The notes under the pieces: generated by a model
What the model was told of the DNA's origin: nothing
Databases searched by the model: none
What the model saw: the letters and a program-made list of their open reading frames with translations, nothing else
Part shown: in pieces, positions 36,627 through 46,087 of the stretch
How the letters are laid out: the number at the start of each line of letters is the position of its first letter
Position numbering within the stretch: position 1 is the stretch's first letter
Assembly (NCBI RefSeq): GCF_009923995.1
Contig: NZ_RFSK01000006.1
Span: forward strand, 91,866-155,865
Source of the DNA: Janthinobacterium sp.
GTDB lineage: Bacteria; Pseudomonadota; Gammaproteobacteria; Burkholderiales; Burkholderiaceae_D
Direction of reading: 5' to 3'
Length of the DNA stretch: 64,000 nt
Made by a program: the position numbers and the translations under genes

Positions 36627-36930
36627 AGACGCGCAACAAAAAGTCCATGGCGGCATGCCGCCGCCATGTCGTACACTGCGGGACAGAACCACCGCGGAGC
36701 TTCTCCGCTGCGGGTGCGCGCCATCGATACTGGCAAGCCCGCCCTGCTGCATCTTGTGCGCGGCCGCCATGGCCGTGACACTGTTCGATTGCGCACATCG
36801 TGCGCGCCTTCTGCTCCGGTAGAATCGGCGCATCGCTCTGCGCAAACAATGCACCATCGCTGCACCACGACATTGCCGCGCCAGCTCCCATGCTGCCGGC
36901 CGGTGCCAGCGCTATTTCAAAGGAATGAGC
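36627..36930. other. Intergenic region before the antiporter gene
   Basis: 304 bp. A palindrome GGCGGCATGCCGCC lies near 36650-36663, soon after the VWA stop, and may end that transcript, but no T-run follows. No gene was recognised. Confidence 0.35.
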
Positions 36931-38118
36931 ATGCAAAGTCTGATCTCGATCGCCGCCGACCTGTCCTGGCCGTTCGCCATCACCCTGGCCTGGGTCGTCG
37001 GTGAATTCGGTCACCGCTGGACTGGCCTGCCGCGCATCAGTTTTTATGGCGTGATCGGTTTCATCCTGGCGCAAACCCAGGTCGGCATCCTGCCGCAGAC
37101 GGACGCCGGCCCCATGCTGGTGCTGGCCGACGTGGCCTTCGGCCTGATCCTGTTCGAGGTCGGCTACCGCATCAACCTGCGCTGGCTGAAGAACAACCCG
37201 TGGATCGCCGTCACGGGCCTGGTCGAGTCCTTGCTGACCTTTGCCGTCGTCTACTTCATCGGCATCGAATTCGGCACCACCTCGATGACGGCACTGCTGC
37301 TGGCGTCCTTGGCCATGTCCACTTCGCCGGCTACCATCATGCGCGTGATTAACGAGGAACGCAGCTCGGGCCAGGTCACGGAACGCATCGTCCACCTGAC
37401 GGCGCTCAACTGCGTGCTGGCCGTCTTCACCTTCAACATCATCATCGGCTTCTGGATGTTCCAGAGCTCCACCGACCTGATCGAGGCGACCAGCAGCAGC
37501 GCCGCCGTGCTGGCCGCCTCCGTGGCCGCCGGCACCGTCTTCGGCATCGTCGTGCCGGCCATGCTGCGCCGCCTGGGCAACATGGCGCAGGACGCCACCG
37601 TGGCCTTCGCGCTGTCGGTGATGCTGCTCGTCGCCCTGACCTACACCACCAGCTTGTCGCCGCTGCTGGCCACCTTGACCTTCGGTCTGGTGGCGCGCCA
37701 CCGCCGCGTCGCCTTCAGCCAGGCGCAGCGCAACTTCGGCGCGCTCGGCGAACTGCTGACGGTGCTGCTGTTCGTGTACGCCGCCTCGACCCTGGAGTGG
37801 GGCAGCGTGACGGCCGGCGCGGCCCTGGCCCTGGCCGTCGTCGGCGGGCGCCTGCTGACGAAAGTCGTCGGCGTGGCCGCGTTCTCGCACGTCAGCGGCA
37901 TCTCCTGGCGCAAGGGCATCCTGACGGGCGTGGCGCTCACGCCCGTCTCCGTCTTCATCATCCTGCTGCTCGAACACGCGCGCCAGCACGGCGTGAACTT
38001 CGGCGACGAATTGAATGCCCTGGCCGCCGTCACGCTGGGCCTGGAACTGGTCGGCCCCGTGCTGGTTCAGCGCGTGCTGATGCTGGCCAAAGAAACCCAC
38101 GAAATCAAGGAGCGCTAA
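36931..38118 (+). CDS. Cation:proton antiporter (CPA2/KefB-type membrane domain)
   Basis: A 395-residue protein with about 12 membrane segments, resembling the Na+/H+ exchanger (KefB/NapA) fold without a C-terminal TrkA-N domain. The start at 36931 (MQSLISIAADLS) has AAAGGA six bases before it; an ATG at 36925 is too close. The STSPATIMRVINEERSSGQ stretch is typical. It probably exchanges Na+ or K+ for protons. It ends immediately before ybdK, which suggests a shared transcript. Confidence 0.85.
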   Translation: MQSLISIAADLSWPFAITLAWVVGEFGHRWTGLPRISFYGVIGFILAQTQVGILPQTDAGPMLVLADVAFGLILFEVGYRINLRWLKNNPWIAVTGLVESLLTFAVVYFIGIEFGTTSMTALLLASLAMSTSPATIMRVINEERSSGQVTERIVHLTALNCVLAVFTFNIIIGFWMFQSSTDLIEATSSSAAVLAASVAAGTVFGIVVPAMLRRLGNMAQDATVAFALSVMLLVALTYTTSLSPLLATLTFGLVARHRRVAFSQAQRNFGALGELLTVLLFVYAASTLEWGSVTAGAALALAVVGGRLLTKVVGVAAFSHVSGISWRKGILTGVALTPVSVFIILLLEHARQHGVNFGDELNALAAVTLGLELVGPVLVQRVLMLAKETHEIKER

Positions 38119-39249
38119 ATGCCGCTGGAACCCTTTGGCCAATCGGCCGCGCTGACTTTCGGCGTCGAACTCGAACTGCAACTGGTGAACCTGTCGGATT
38201 ACGACTTGACGGCCGCCAGCCCCGACCTGCTGCACCTGCTGGGAAAAAAGCCGTTTCCCGGCAACGTCACGCCGGAAATCACCGAGAGCATGATCGAGAT
38301 CAACTCGAGCGTGCACACGCATCACGGCCCCCTGCTGGAGCAGCTGCAGGAAATCCGCGATACCCTGGTCACGGCGGGCGACAAGCTCAATATCGGCATC
38401 GCGGGCGGCGGCACGCACCCGTTCCAGCAATGGTCGTCGCAAAAGATCTTTTCCAAGCCCCGTTTCCAGGAAATCTCGGAGCTGTACGGCTACCTGGCCA
38501 AGCAGTTCACCATCTTCGGCCAGCACGTGCACATCGGCTGCGCCTCGGGCGACGACGCCATGTTCTTGCTGCACTCGCTGAACCGCTATATCCCCCACTT
38601 CATCGCCCTGTCGGCCTCCTCGCCCTACGTGCAGGGACGCGATACCCTCTTCGATTCGGCCCGCCTGAATTCCGTGTTCGCCTTCCCCATGAGCGGGCGC
38701 GCGCCGTTCACGCTGAGCTGGGAGCAATTCTCCAACGAGTATTTCGCCAAGATGGAGAACACGGGCATCATCAAGAGCATGAAGGATTTTTACTGGGATA
38801 TCCGTCCCAAGCCGGAATTTGGCACCATCGAACTGCGCGTGTGCGATACGCCGCTGACGGTGGAGCGTGCCGCCGCGCTGGCCGCCTACCTGCAGGCACT
38901 GTGCCGCTACCTGCTGGAGCAGAAGGAAGCGCCGCCCGTGGAAGACGACTACCTCGTGTACAACTACAACCGCTTCCAGGCTTGCCGCTTCGGCCTCGAT
39001 GGGGCCATCACGCACCCGAAAACCTACGAGACGATGTCGCTGCGCGAAGACATCATGACCACCCTGCGCAAGATGGAGCCGCATGCCGAGGCGCTGGGCA
39101 GCACGCCCGCCCTGAAGCACCTGTCGGACGTGGCCAAGCAGTGGAGCGACGCGCAATACCTGCGCAAGCAGCACAGCCTGCAGGGCAGCGCCGAGGGCAT
39201 GGTCGATTCGGCCATCCGCTGCTTCCGGGGCGAACCCATGAATTACTGA
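38119..39249 (+). CDS. ybdK: YbdK-type carboxylate-amine ligase (GCS2 family)
   Basis: A 376-residue glutamate-cysteine ligase type 2 protein. It begins with the [10 protein letters not shown] motif; further stretches are [38 protein letters not shown] and [18 protein letters not shown]. YbdK in E. coli has weak glutamate-cysteine ligase activity; the physiological reaction is uncertain. It follows the antiporter gene with no gap. Confidence 0.9.
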   Translation: MPLEPFGQSAALTFGVELELQLVNLSDYDLTAASPDLLHLLGKKPFPGNVTPEITESMIEINSSVHTHHGPLLEQLQEIRDTLVTAGDKLNIGIAGGGTHPFQQWSSQKIFSKPRFQEISELYGYLAKQFTIFGQHVHIGCASGDDAMFLLHSLNRYIPHFIALSASSPYVQGRDTLFDSARLNSVFAFPMSGRAPFTLSWEQFSNEYFAKMENTGIIKSMKDFYWDIRPKPEFGTIELRVCDTPLTVERAAALAAYLQALCRYLLEQKEAPPVEDDYLVYNYNRFQACRFGLDGAITHPKTYETMSLREDIMTTLRKMEPHAEALGSTPALKHLSDVAKQWSDAQYLRKQHSLQGSAEGMVDSAIRCFRGEPMNY

Positions 39250-39256
39250 GGATGCC

Positions 39257-39364
39257 TGGCCAAACCTGCTGCGCGTCGGCATAGGCGGCCTGCGATGCTC
39301 ACCGTACCTGCGTACGGTTGCGCTTCTCAGCCACCTCTCCCTTCCGCTCGCGACGGTTTTGCCA
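39257..39364. repeat. Dispersed palindromic element, copy 3 (after ybdK)
   Basis: About 108 bp with outer arms TGGCCAAACC / GGTTTTGCCA (one mismatch) and core GATGCTCACCGTAC-CTGC-GTACGG. The flanks CTGCTGCGC and CTCGCGACGGTTTT match copy 1 in reverse orientation. It lies 8 bp after the ybdK stop. Confidence 0.7.
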
Positions 39365-39531
39365 GTCATCGTGTCTTTTACCCCAGCAACGTGGCCCGTT
39401 CGCCCCAAGACCTGCACTGCCAGGGTCCGACCCCGGATCTTGCTTTTGGGGTGCAATCAGGCGCCAACGAGGCGCCCAAAAAACCACACCCGCCGCCCCC
39501 GTCATTTACAGCCACCTGCCCCGCTTGTTAC

Positions 39532-39554
39532 AATAAGTGAGAATGATTCTTATT
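39532..39554 (+). promoter_or_regulatory. Fur-box-like palindrome before the sigma/FecR fusion gene
   Basis: AATAAG and CTTATT arms around a GAGAATGATTC core. The stretch TGAGAATGATTCTTATT is shared, with one change, with the site before the FecI-type sigma gene at 22661-22682. It lies about 55 bp before the ATG. Confidence 0.65.
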
Positions 39555-39608
39555 ACTGCTTAAACCAAGAAACCAGCCCAGCCGGATGGGACAAGCAAGG
39601 GGAACGCG

Positions 39609-40925
39609 ATGCCGCTGGCAGAGCCGCTACACCGCCAGGACATCGCGACGCTGTATGCCGACCACCACGGCTGGCTGCAGGGCTGGCTGCGCAAGAAGCT
39701 GGGCAGCACGGCCTGCGCGGCCGACATGGCGCAGGATACGTTCCTGCGCCTGCTCGACCGCGAAGACGCCGTCGCCGCGCGCGAGCCGCGCGCCTTTCTC
39801 GCCACCGTGGCGCAGCGCGTGCTGTTCAACCATTACCGCCGCCAGAAGCTGGAGCAAGCCTACCTGGACGTGCTGGCGCAGCTGCCTTCCCCGCACGCCC
39901 CGTCGCCCGAAGAACGGGCGCTGCTGCTGTCCACCGTATTTGAACTCGACCGCATGCTCGATGGCTTGCCGCCGCCCGTCAAGCGGGCCTTCTTATTGCG
40001 CCAGCTCGACGAACTGCCGCAGGAAGACATCGCGCGCCAGCTCGGCATCTCGCTGGCCACCGTGAAACGCCATCTGCAGCGGGCCGGCAGCGCCACGCAG
40101 GCGTGGCAGCAGCTGCAACTGCAGCACGAGCACTTGCCGCCCGAGGCGCACGCCACCCTGCTGCGCGCCTGCGTGCAAGCCAATGCGCCACGTCGCGCCG
40201 CCGTCAAGACCCTGGCCCTGCTGCTGGCCTGCGGCGCCTCGCTGTACGCGTTCGATCGCCGCAGCCCGTGGCGCAGCTGGACGGCCGACTACCGCACGGG
40301 CGTCAACCAGCGCCGCGTGGTGACCCTGGGCGACGGTACGCAGCTCACGCTCAACACGAATACTTCCGTGAATGTCGCCTACAGCGGCGCACAGCGCCGC
40401 ATTGAACTGCTGGCCGGCGAAATCTTCATCGCCACCGGCAAGGATGCGGCGCAGCGGCCCTTCGTCGTCGGTACGCCGCACGGCACCCTGCAGGCGCTGG
40501 GCACGCGCTTCACCGTGCGCCTGCACGATGGCTATGCCAGCGCCGGCGTGCTCGAAGGCGCCATCGCCGTGCTGGCCGATGACGGCAGCCAGCGCCTGAT
40601 GCTGCATCCCGGCGAAGGGGCGCATTTCGACAGTGACAGCCATCACCGCCAGGCGCTGGCGCCGTATGGAGGCGCCTGGCTCGATGGCATGCTGGTGGCG
40701 CGCGACATGCGCCTGGCCGATTTCCTCGCCGAGCTGTCGCGCTACAGCGAAGTCCCGCTGGGCTGCACAGCGGCCATCGCCGGCCTGCGCGTTTCCGGTT
40801 CCTATCCGCTGGCCGACGTGGATGCCATCCTCGACGCCGTCAGCGCCAGCCTCCATCTGCGGCGCAATACCGTCACGCGCTTCTGGGGACATCAGGTGGT
40901 GCGCATCGAACTGGCGCGGCGCTGA
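39609..40925 (+). CDS. ECF sigma factor fused to FecR anti-sigma domain (IutY-like)
   Basis: One 438-residue frame holds what are normally two proteins. Residues 12-80 are sigma region 2 and 105-157 region 4 with a helix-turn-helix (LPQEDIARQLGISLATVKRHL, two overlapping parts). Residues 198-214 form a membrane segment. From 225 on, a FecR periplasmic domain follows (YRTGVNQRRVVTLGDGT, RRIELLAGEIFIA, GTLQALGTRFTVRL) and then the C-terminal signalling domain. FecR's usual N-terminal sigma-binding domain (DUF4880) is replaced by the sigma factor itself. This layout is known from IutY of Pseudomonas putida, where proteolysis releases the sigma part. The TonB receptor gene follows 94 bp on. Confidence 0.9.
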   Translation: MPLAEPLHRQDIATLYADHHGWLQGWLRKKLGSTACAADMAQDTFLRLLDREDAVAAREPRAFLATVAQRVLFNHYRRQKLEQAYLDVLAQLPSPHAPSPEERALLLSTVFELDRMLDGLPPPVKRAFLLRQLDELPQEDIARQLGISLATVKRHLQRAGSATQAWQQLQLQHEHLPPEAHATLLRACVQANAPRRAAVKTLALLLACGASLYAFDRRSPWRSWTADYRTGVNQRRVVTLGDGTQLTLNTNTSVNVAYSGAQRRIELLAGEIFIATGKDAAQRPFVVGTPHGTLQALGTRFTVRLHDGYASAGVLEGAIAVLADDGSQRLMLHPGEGAHFDSDSHHRQALAPYGGAWLDGMLVARDMRLADFLAELSRYSEVPLGCTAAIAGLRVSGSYPLADVDAILDAVSASLHLRRNTVTRFWGHQVVRIELARR

Positions 40926-41019
40926 CAATATTTTTCGCAAAGTGAGCTGTTTCACCGTGGCCGCGTGACTTGGAAGGCAGGCAGTCTCCATCTTGCGCAT
41001 CCACGAAAGGTTTTATTCC

Positions 41020-43491
41020 ATGCATCACGCTTCGCGTTCCCTCCTGACCCGTACCATCCTCGCCTGCGCCCTGTCGCAGATCGGCATGGCCCTCACCGTG
41101 CCCGCGCTGGTCCAGGCTCAAAACCAGCAAATGCGCGTCTACAGCATCCCAGCCGGCGCGCTGGGCGACGTGCTGACGCGCTTCGGCAGCGACAGCGCCA
41201 TTTTATTGTCGTTTTCCAGCGAGTCCACGCAAGGCTTGCGCAGCGCCGGCCTGCAAGGCAGCTATGGCGTGCACGATGGTTTCCGCGTGCTGCTGGCCGG
41301 TAGCGGGCTGCAAGCCGTGCCGCAGCCGAATGGCGGCTACCTGCTGCAAAAGATCCCCGCCAGCACGAATGCTCCTACGCCGGACAGCCGCGGCGTGGCC
41401 ATCATGAGCGGCGTCACCGTCGTGGCGGCGGCCGAGCGCAACGCCGCCACCAGCGGCACGGGCAGCTACACGGGCGGTCCCGCCAGCGGCGCCACGGGCC
41501 TGGCCTTGAGCCAGCGCGAGACGCCGCAATCGCTGACCATCGTCACGCGCCAGCAGATGGATGACCAGAACAGCAATGCAGTCTCCGACGTCATGAAAAA
41601 CGTCAACGGCGTGAGCGTGCAAAACTACGACAGCGACCGCTGGAGCTTCCAGGCGCGCGGCTTTGCCGTCACCAATTTCCAGTACGACGGCGTCTCGGCC
41701 ATCTATGACGGCGTGTACGACTGGGGCACGACCAACAGCGACATGGCCATCTACGACCGCATCGAAGTGCTGAAAGGCGCGACGGGCCTGATGAGCGGCA
41801 CGGGCGATCCCTCGGCCACCGTCAACATGGTGCGCAAGCGCCCCACCGCCGACTTCGCGGGGGCAGCGACCCTGGGCGCCGGCTCATGGGACAACTACCG
41901 CGGCGAAGTCGATGTCTCCGGCCCCCTGAACGCCAGCCGCACGGTGCGCGGCCGCCTCGTGGGGGCTTACCAGGACAAGCATTCCTACCTTGACCGCTAC
42001 AAGCAGCAGAAATCCGTCGCCTACGGCATCGTCGAGGCGGACCTGACGCCCGTCACCCTGCTGACGGCCGGCTTCACGCACCAGGACTACAAGCCGCGCG
42101 GCTCGACCTGGACCGGGTTCCCCGTGCTGTTTTCCGATGGCTCGCGCACGGATTTTCCCACTTCGTGGAATCCGGCCACCGGCTGGAGCCGCCGCGACAT
42201 GCAGAACACCACCCTGTTCTCGTCGCTGGAACACACGTTTGCCAACGACTGGAAAATCAAGCTAAGCGCCAACCAGCTGCGCAGCAAGCATGACAGCGTG
42301 CTCGGTTCGGCCAGCGGCGGCAATCCCGATCCCGTCACGGGCGAGGGCGCGTATTTCTTCATGGGAAAATACAAGGGCGACCGCCGCCAGACGACTGTCA
42401 ACGTGGACGCCAGCGGCCCGTTTACTGCCTTTGGCCGCCAGCATGAAGCCATGCTTGGCTATTCGTCATCAACGGCGAAGCAGGATGGTCCCGTCTACGA
42501 ATCGGTCTACCCGCCCGTCGAAGGCAGTTATTTCGACTGGCGCGGCCAGTACGCGGAACCGGCCTTCAAACGCCTGGGCAACGACAACGACAGCACGCGC
42601 CAGAGCGGCCTGTATGGCGCCGTACGACTGCATCCCGTCGACGCGCTGTCTCTCATCGTCGGCGCGCGCGTAAGCGACTACAAGCAGGAGCAGGACCGCA
42701 GCTTCTTCGACACCGGCACCGCACGCATCACCTCGCGCATCGAGGAGAACAACGTCGTCACGCCGTATGCGGGCGTGGTCTACGATCTCGATAAAACATA
42801 CTCTCTCTTCGGCAGCTACACGAGCATCTTCGCGCCGCAAAGCAATCGCGACGCGAACCGCCGTTTCCTCTCGCCCGTGCGCGGCAAGGGATTTGAAGCG
42901 GGCGTGAAAGCCGAATACTTCGAGGGCAAGGTCAATGCCAGCGCCGCCGTCTTCCAGATCCGCCAGAGCAATGTGGCCAGCTATGTGGGCGAGGTGAATG
43001 GCGAGGAGGCGTACAAAGCCATCGATGGCATCACCAGCCGCGGCCTGGAACTGGAAGTGACGGGCGAAGTGGCCAAGGACGTGAAGCTGAGCGCCGGTTA
43101 CACGTATGCGCATGTGCGCGATGCGGATGGCAAGGACGTCTTTTCCACCATGCTGCAAACCACGCAGCCGGCCCATCTGGTGCGCGTGCAAGGCATCTGG
43201 CGCCTGCCCGCCAGCCTGGACAAGGTCACCGTGGGAGGCGGCATCAACTGGCAAAGCAGCTATTTCGGCAAGCTGTGGAATCCGGCCGCCGAAGACTATG
43301 CGCGCATAGGCCAGGGCAGCTACGCGCTGATCAACCTGATGGCCCGCTACGAGATCAGCAAGAACACGACTGCCAGCCTGAATGTGAACAACCTGATGGA
43401 CAAGAAGTACCTGACGGGCCTGGGCCTGTTCGAAACGGGCTTCTACGGCGAACCGCGCAACGTGATGTTCACCTTGCGCACGAAGTTTTAA
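41020..43491 (+). CDS. TonB-dependent siderophore receptor with STN signalling domain
   Basis: An 823-residue outer-membrane receptor. The start at 41020 (MHHASRSLLTR) has GAAAGG before it. After the signal peptide comes an STN domain (about residues 35-90: RVYSIPAGALGDVLTRFGSDS), then the plug (ETPQSLTIVTRQQMDDQN to NMVRKRPT), and a 22-strand barrel ending in the C-terminal Phe (MFTLRTKF). It matches FpvA/FoxA-type ferric-siderophore receptors. The STN domain should signal to the FecR part of the upstream fusion protein. The ligand is unknown. Confidence 0.93.
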   Translation: MHHASRSLLTRTILACALSQIGMALTVPALVQAQNQQMRVYSIPAGALGDVLTRFGSDSAILLSFSSESTQGLRSAGLQGSYGVHDGFRVLLAGSGLQAVPQPNGGYLLQKIPASTNAPTPDSRGVAIMSGVTVVAAAERNAATSGTGSYTGGPASGATGLALSQRETPQSLTIVTRQQMDDQNSNAVSDVMKNVNGVSVQNYDSDRWSFQARGFAVTNFQYDGVSAIYDGVYDWGTTNSDMAIYDRIEVLKGATGLMSGTGDPSATVNMVRKRPTADFAGAATLGAGSWDNYRGEVDVSGPLNASRTVRGRLVGAYQDKHSYLDRYKQQKSVAYGIVEADLTPVTLLTAGFTHQDYKPRGSTWTGFPVLFSDGSRTDFPTSWNPATGWSRRDMQNTTLFSSLEHTFANDWKIKLSANQLRSKHDSVLGSASGGNPDPVTGEGAYFFMGKYKGDRRQTTVNVDASGPFTAFGRQHEAMLGYSSSTAKQDGPVYESVYPPVEGSYFDWRGQYAEPAFKRLGNDNDSTRQSGLYGAVRLHPVDALSLIVGARVSDYKQEQDRSFFDTGTARITSRIEENNVVTPYAGVVYDLDKTYSLFGSYTSIFAPQSNRDANRRFLSPVRGKGFEAGVKAEYFEGKVNASAAVFQIRQSNVASYVGEVNGEEAYKAIDGITSRGLELEVTGEVAKDVKLSAGYTYAHVRDADGKDVFSTMLQTTQPAHLVRVQGIWRLPASLDKVTVGGGINWQSSYFGKLWNPAAEDYARIGQGSYALINLMARYEISKNTTASLNVNNLMDKKYLTGLGLFETGFYGEPRNVMFTLRTKF

Positions 43492-43500
43492 CTGCCTCGG

Positions 43501-44565
43501 CTAAGCACCATACAGCGCCAGCGCCCAGGCTGGCGGGCGCAGTTCCAGGGCCAGTGGCAAGTAAGCGGTATCGAAGCGCGCCGCCAGCAGGTACACGTTG
43601 GCGGCGCCGCCGCGCTCCCATGCGCCCGTAAAACCTTTTTCGCCTGCCGCCGCCCGCTTGCGGTCGAACGGCACGGCACTTTTCGCGAACTCCTCGTGGG
43701 TCTTTCTGCCCTGCGCATACGGCGCCAGCCAGGCCATCGCCTCGGCCAGGCGCTGCGCTTCCGGTGCGCCGTACCAGTCATCGCCATGCGCCTGCGCCAT
43801 CAGCGCCGTCGCCAGCAGCGGCTCCAGGCTGTAGGTGGTGTAATGCAGGGCGTCGCGCTGCTCGAAATCAAATGGCACGCCGCCGGCGCCGATATTGCGC
43901 GGCACGTGTGCCAGGAAGCGCTCCTTCGCGCGCGCGATCAGCAGCGCCTCGCCCGTCACATAGGCGGCAGCGGTTCCTATCTTGATGCGGTGGCTATGCC
44001 AGTTGTTGCGCGCCGTGGATGGCCCGCCCACCTTGACGGGATCACTCAGGTAGCCCTGCGCCAGGGTGCGGCAAAAGGCGCGCACCTGCTCGCGCTCCAC
44101 GCCGCTCAAGCGTTCCTGTATCAGGTCAAAGCCCATCAGCATGCTGGCCAGCTCCGTCTCGTCGACGGGGCTGAACGACGGCTGGTAGCCGCTGGTCCAG
44201 GCCAGTACCAGTTGGCGCGACGCCTCGAAATGCGCCATCTCGCCCGAGAGGCGCCAGGCCAGCGCCTGCAGCCGCGCCTGGCGCCAGTCTTCCTGCGCCT
44301 GCTGGCTTTTTTCGCGTCCGCCCTCTCCCTTCAGCAAGCCGCCCGTGCGCACTTCGGCCATCAGGTGCACGGGCCGCGTCGCATCCTTGCGCGCCGCCTT
44401 GACCACCTGTGCCGCGACGACCGGCTCCACGCGCGCCTTGAGCGTGCGGGCTCGGGCGGCCGACGTCAGGGCGAACGCCAGCGCTTCCTCCTGCGGTCGC
44501 GGCGCCGCGCGCAAGCCCGCCAGCGGCAGCGCCAGCAGGCCGGCCAGCACCGTGCGCCGGCGCAT
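43501..44565 (-). CDS. Alginate lyase-like (PL5-type fold) secreted protein
   Basis: A 354-residue protein with an Arg-rich signal peptide (MRRRTVLAGLLALPLAGLRA) that resembles a Tat signal. The region near residue 190 (ARNNWHSHRIKIGTAAAYVTG) and the later DALHYTTYSLEPLLATALMA recall the active-site stretches of AlgL-type alginate lyases (NNHxxW and ALxYHNYALxPL). The actual substrate may be another polyuronate. It ends 9 bp from the receptor gene, convergent, with no clear terminator. It follows the amidotransferase-like gene by 11 bp. Confidence 0.7.
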   Translation of the reverse strand: MRRRTVLAGLLALPLAGLRAAPRPQEEALAFALTSAARARTLKARVEPVVAAQVVKAARKDATRPVHLMAEVRTGGLLKGEGGREKSQQAQEDWRQARLQALAWRLSGEMAHFEASRQLVLAWTSGYQPSFSPVDETELASMLMGFDLIQERLSGVEREQVRAFCRTLAQGYLSDPVKVGGPSTARNNWHSHRIKIGTAAAYVTGEALLIARAKERFLAHVPRNIGAGGVPFDFEQRDALHYTTYSLEPLLATALMAQAHGDDWYGAPEAQRLAEAMAWLAPYAQGRKTHEEFAKSAVPFDRKRAAAGEKGFTGAWERGGAANVYLLAARFDTAYLPLALELRPPAWALALYGA

Positions 44566-44576
44566 CAGGTGCGCGC

Positions 44577-45569
44577 TCAAAACCGCGTCTCCCGTGCCGC
44601 GCGCAGGAAGTTATCGAGGATGGGCGTGCAATCGAGCAGCTCGACGCCGCCCGCCGAATGGAACTCCGGGTGCCACTGCAAGCCCATGACGAAGCGTGCC
44701 CGCTGGTAGCGGATGGCCTCGACGATATTATCCCCTTGCGAATACGCTTCCACCGTGATGTCGCGCCCCAGGTCCTTGACGGACTGGTGGTGGATGGAGT
44801 TGACCAGCGCCTCTCCCGTCTTCGGGAACAGGCCGGCCAGCGACGAGCCTTTCGGGAAGACGATGGTGTGGCGGTGGCGGTCATACAGGTCGTTGACGTG
44901 CGAAGTGGCGCCCTCCACGTCCGAGGCGATATCCTGGTACAGGGTACCGCCGAAGCCCACGTTAATGAGTTGGCAACCACGGCAAATCCCCAGCACAGGC
45001 TTGCCCGCGTCGACGAATTCGTGCAGCAGTTCCAGTTCGTACAGGTCCCGCGCGCGGTCGCCGCTCCATTCAGGCCGCGTGGCCGTCTCGGAATACGTCT
45101 GCGGCGAGACATCGGCGCCGCCTTGCAGCACCAGGCCGTCCAGGTGGCGCGCATAGTGGCGCAGGGTGATGTTACTCGGGTGTAGCAAGCCGCTGGTATT
45201 GACGGTCGGGATCATGAACACCAGCACGTCGCGCGACATGACCCACTGGGCAATCGACTCTTCCAGATACTGCAAATTCTTGCTGCGCAGGCCAGTGGCA
45301 CCCGGCTCGGGGTGGAAAATGCGCGCCGAGATACCGATGCGCAGCGTGCGCCGCATGAAGTCGCGCCCCGCCTTGTCGCGCATGGAGCGGTAGCGCGACG
45401 TCAGTACCCGCCAGGCCAGCGCCAGCGGCGTGTCGTTATCCTTCAGGTAGCGGGGTGCCGCGTCGCGCGCACGGTGCTCGTCATCGCTCGCGCGACCGAC
45501 CCGGTCGGGCCGCGCAGGGGGCGCTGGTTCGCTGGAAGGGGGAATCGGCGGATCTTTTTCGTCTGACAT
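44577..45569 (-). CDS. Gamma-glutamyl-gamma-aminobutyrate hydrolase family (peptidase C26)
   Basis: A 330-residue class I glutamine-amidotransferase-fold hydrolase. The start at 45569 (MSDEKDPPIPPS) is chosen for its Pro-rich N-terminus typical of soluble proteins; the upstream frame has no homology signs. The catalytic Cys lies in LGICRGCQLINV and the His/Glu pair in GLQWHPEFH; QGGADVSPQTY is the oxyanion region. Relatives such as PuuD cleave gamma-glutamyl-GABA in putrescine breakdown. The N-terminal ~70 residues are extra compared with PuuD. Confidence 0.87.
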   Translation of the reverse strand: MSDEKDPPIPPSSEPAPPARPDRVGRASDDEHRARDAAPRYLKDNDTPLALAWRVLTSRYRSMRDKAGRDFMRRTLRIGISARIFHPEPGATGLRSKNLQYLEESIAQWVMSRDVLVFMIPTVNTSGLLHPSNITLRHYARHLDGLVLQGGADVSPQTYSETATRPEWSGDRARDLYELELLHEFVDAGKPVLGICRGCQLINVGFGGTLYQDIASDVEGATSHVNDLYDRHRHTIVFPKGSSLAGLFPKTGEALVNSIHHQSVKDLGRDITVEAYSQGDNIVEAIRYQRARFVMGLQWHPEFHSAGGVELLDCTPILDNFLRAARETRF

Positions 45570-45787
45570 GGCGGGGCTGACTGAAAGCGGAGACGTTTTC
45601 AATATAAACCCCTGCTTCCGAAAGCACGATTCAATTTTGTAACAAAAGCGTACTCGCGGGGCATCCGCGCAACACGCGGGTGCGCCTTGCATACAGGCTG
45701 TTTACGGGGGAAAGCCGGCTTTTTAGAGAATCTTTACGCCCCCGCTGCTAACCTTGAACGTACCTCAACCACCGCTGCATAGCCGCC

Positions 45788-46087
45788 ATGGAAACCCATT
45801 CACGTCTGCATACCCGTCAAGCCCTCCCTCACCGCCATTCCCGCCTGCCCACCTTCCTCATGCATATCACCGTCGACACGGCTTGCCTGGCCCAGCTGCG
45901 CCAGCTCGTCGTGCAGACCTGCGGCACGATGCTGTCCTTCATGCGCGTCGAGGCGGTCGACCATGCCGCACGCATGAAGGTATGGCTGTGCGTGACGGAA
46001 CCGGCCCTGCGCCTGACCATGGATGCCGTCATGCGCCTCTTGCCGGCGGCGGAATTTGGCCGCATCAGCCAGGGGAAATCCGCATGA
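45788..46087 (+). CDS. Small hypothetical protein upstream of the dapA-like gene
   Basis: A frame of 99 residues whose stop overlaps the start of the dapA-like gene (ATGA), which argues that it is translated. An inner ATG at 45860 (MHITVDTACLAQLRQL, 75 residues) may be the true start; neither has a clear ribosome site. The alternating hydrophobic pattern (FMRVEAVDHAARMKVWLCV) recalls an ACT-like beta-alpha-beta unit. The function is not known. Confidence 0.55.
   Translation: METHSRLHTRQALPHRHSRLPTFLMHITVDTACLAQLRQLVVQTCGTMLSFMRVEAVDHAARMKVWLCVTEPALRLTMDAVMRLLPAAEFGRISQGKSA

Noticed and set aside
36616..39456. 946-codon minus-strand frame opposite the antiporter and ybdK
   Set aside because: Antisense shadow of two recognised genes; the composition is not protein-like.
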